Origin: Candidatus Segatella papionis
Lineage (GTDB): Bacteria; Bacteroidota; Bacteroidia; Bacteroidales; Bacteroidaceae
Length of the DNA stretch: 6,381 nt
NCBI GenBank assembly: GCA_002297965.1
Contig: DBLF01000005.1
Span: 1-6,381, forward strand
Direction: 5' to 3'
Part shown: one piece after another, positions 5,809 through 6,381 of the stretch
How the letters are laid out: each line of letters starts with the position of its first letter
Numbering within the stretch: the stretch's first letter is position 1
The notes under the pieces: model-generated
Databases searched by the model: none
The model's input: only the letters and a program-made list of their open reading frames with translations
Told to the model about the DNA's origin: nothing
Program-made: the position numbers and the translations under genes

Positions 5809-5901
5809 ATTGTATTTTTACTTCATATTTTATGTTCTTGCTTGATATTGTTTGTCTTGCTTGATATTGTTATCTTACTTGATATTGTTATCTTACTTGA
5901 T
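5809..5901 (-). repeat. Five tandem ~18-bp units filling the gap before the UbiA gene
   Basis: Units lie at 5884-5901, 5866-5883 (identical 18-mers, coding strand ATCAAGTAAGATAACAAT), 5847-5865 (19 bp), 5827-5846 (20 bp) and 5809-5826 (18 bp). The first unit includes the last two codons and the TAA stop of the acyltransferase gene, and the last unit touches the UbiA ATG. The whole spacer is thus repeat. In the last unit ATC has become ATG, giving a two-codon start-stop (ATG AAG TAA) in frame 18 bases before the true start. The coding strand is A-rich and unstructured. No terminator is present, so the two genes are likely one operon. Confidence 0.88.
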
Positions 5902-6381
5902 GATTTTAGATAATTCCTTGGAAATCCAGTTGGCTAGCTTGCTTAGGAGCCATGACACGGGTAGGGTGATGGCGATGCAAGCCAAGAATGTAGGCCAATA
6001 TCCCCAATGCTCTCGCTCGATGTAGTCGAGCACGAAGTGGATGTGTATCAGGTAACATTCCAGACTCAACGCTCCCACGAACATAAAGCAGCGGTTGAAC
6101 CACTTCGGCGTGCGGCGGAAGATACGGTTCAAGAGCAGGATGCTGGTGATGGTGAGCGGGATGTAGAGCATACGCTCCAGGAAGAGCGGGAAATGGCCGT
6201 GCTTCACCTGTTCCAGGAAGATGCTCGCCAGGAGCGTCATCAGGAACATAATCCAAATCATCCAGATGCTGGCTCCGTCCAGGGTCTGTTTTTGTCGAAC
6301 CATCTCGCCCATGTTGATGCCGATGAAGAAGATGGGCACTCGGCTCCAGAATATCTCCAGGTGTCCCACGGCATGGTGGAT
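5893..6381 (-). CDS. Acyltransferase 3 family membrane protein, C-terminal part (5' end outside window)
   Basis: The frame is open from the right edge to TAA at 5895-5893, giving 162 residues of the C-terminal half. An internal GTG at 6369 is only an apparent start; the frame continues upstream as IHHAV to the edge. Near the start of the fragment is RVPIFFIG followed by GEMV, which matches the conserved RxPxFxxG stretch of acyltransferase-3 proteins (PF01757, about 330-400 residues in full). Further on, SLECYLIHIHF corresponds to the family's S-x-x-x-Y-L-x-H helix near the end. Membrane segments are visible at about 7-22, 36-54, 70-84, 94-118 and 129-146 of the fragment. The family O-acetylates or otherwise acylates glycans and lipids in the inner membrane; the catalytic N-terminal histidine region is not in the window, so activity and substrate are open. 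It is upstream of the UbiA gene, same strand, 84 bp apart. Confidence 0.87.
   Translation of the reverse strand: MHHAVGHLEIFWSRVPIFFIGINMGEMVRQKQTLDGASIWMIWIMFLMTLLASIFLEQVKHGHFPLFLERMLYIPLTITSILLLNRIFRRTPKWFNRCFMFVGALSLECYLIHIHFVLDYIEREHWGYWPTFLACIAITLPVSWLLSKLANWISKELSKIIK

Noticed and set aside
6367..6369. GTG start for a short acyltransferase-like protein
   Set aside because: The frame stays open to the window edge and begins in the middle of a family domain, so the gene is simply cut by the window.

Overview
The window looks like a chromosomal surface-glycan region from a member of the Bacteroidales, most likely Prevotella/Segatella. This rests on protein flavour (a GtrA protein, a DUF6080-like membrane protein and a Bacteroidetes-style long polyprenyl-phosphate sugar-1-phosphate transferase), on a TAnnTTTG-type promoter, and on A-rich leaders without clear Shine-Dalgarno sequences. 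The genus is an inference; no rRNA or marker gene is present. Every gene I accept lies on the minus strand, so the region reads from right to left.

In transcription order: (1) 6381-5893, the C-terminal part of an acyltransferase-3 family membrane protein, cut by the window edge. (2) 5892-5809, a spacer built entirely of five tandem units of about 18 bp. (3) 5808-4897, a UbiA-family enzyme with the signature of decaprenyl-phosphate phosphoribosyltransferase. (4) 4792-4175, a HAD-IB phosphatase. (5) 4174-3433, a 742-bp gene-free stretch with a five-unit 22-bp tandem array next to the HAD stop, a cluster of eight GGTGTAGTGTG-type motifs in both orientations, and a promoter candidate. (6) 3432-2005, a complete sugar-1-phosphate transferase followed by a hairpin terminator candidate. 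(7) a 16-18 bp tandem repeat leader, then 1765-1328, a GtrA-family protein. (8) 1283-1, a polytopic membrane protein resembling DUF6080, cut by the left edge.

The genes make sense together as machinery for lipid-linked sugars at the inner membrane. The UbiA enzyme would put ribose-5-phosphate from PRPP onto a polyprenyl phosphate, and the HAD enzyme is a good candidate to remove the 5-phosphate. A GtrA protein is a common companion of polyprenyl-linked sugar donors, and the DUF6080-like protein could be a GT-C-type transferase using such a donor outside the membrane. The sugar transferase would start a separate undecaprenyl-diphosphate-linked oligosaccharide, and the acyltransferase could acylate a glycan. 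The DprE1/DprE2-type epimerase pair that would turn the ribose lipid into an arabinose lipid is not in this window.

The most unusual content is between the genes: four distinct repeat families in about 1.2 kb of non-coding DNA, two of which sit directly in front of start codons.
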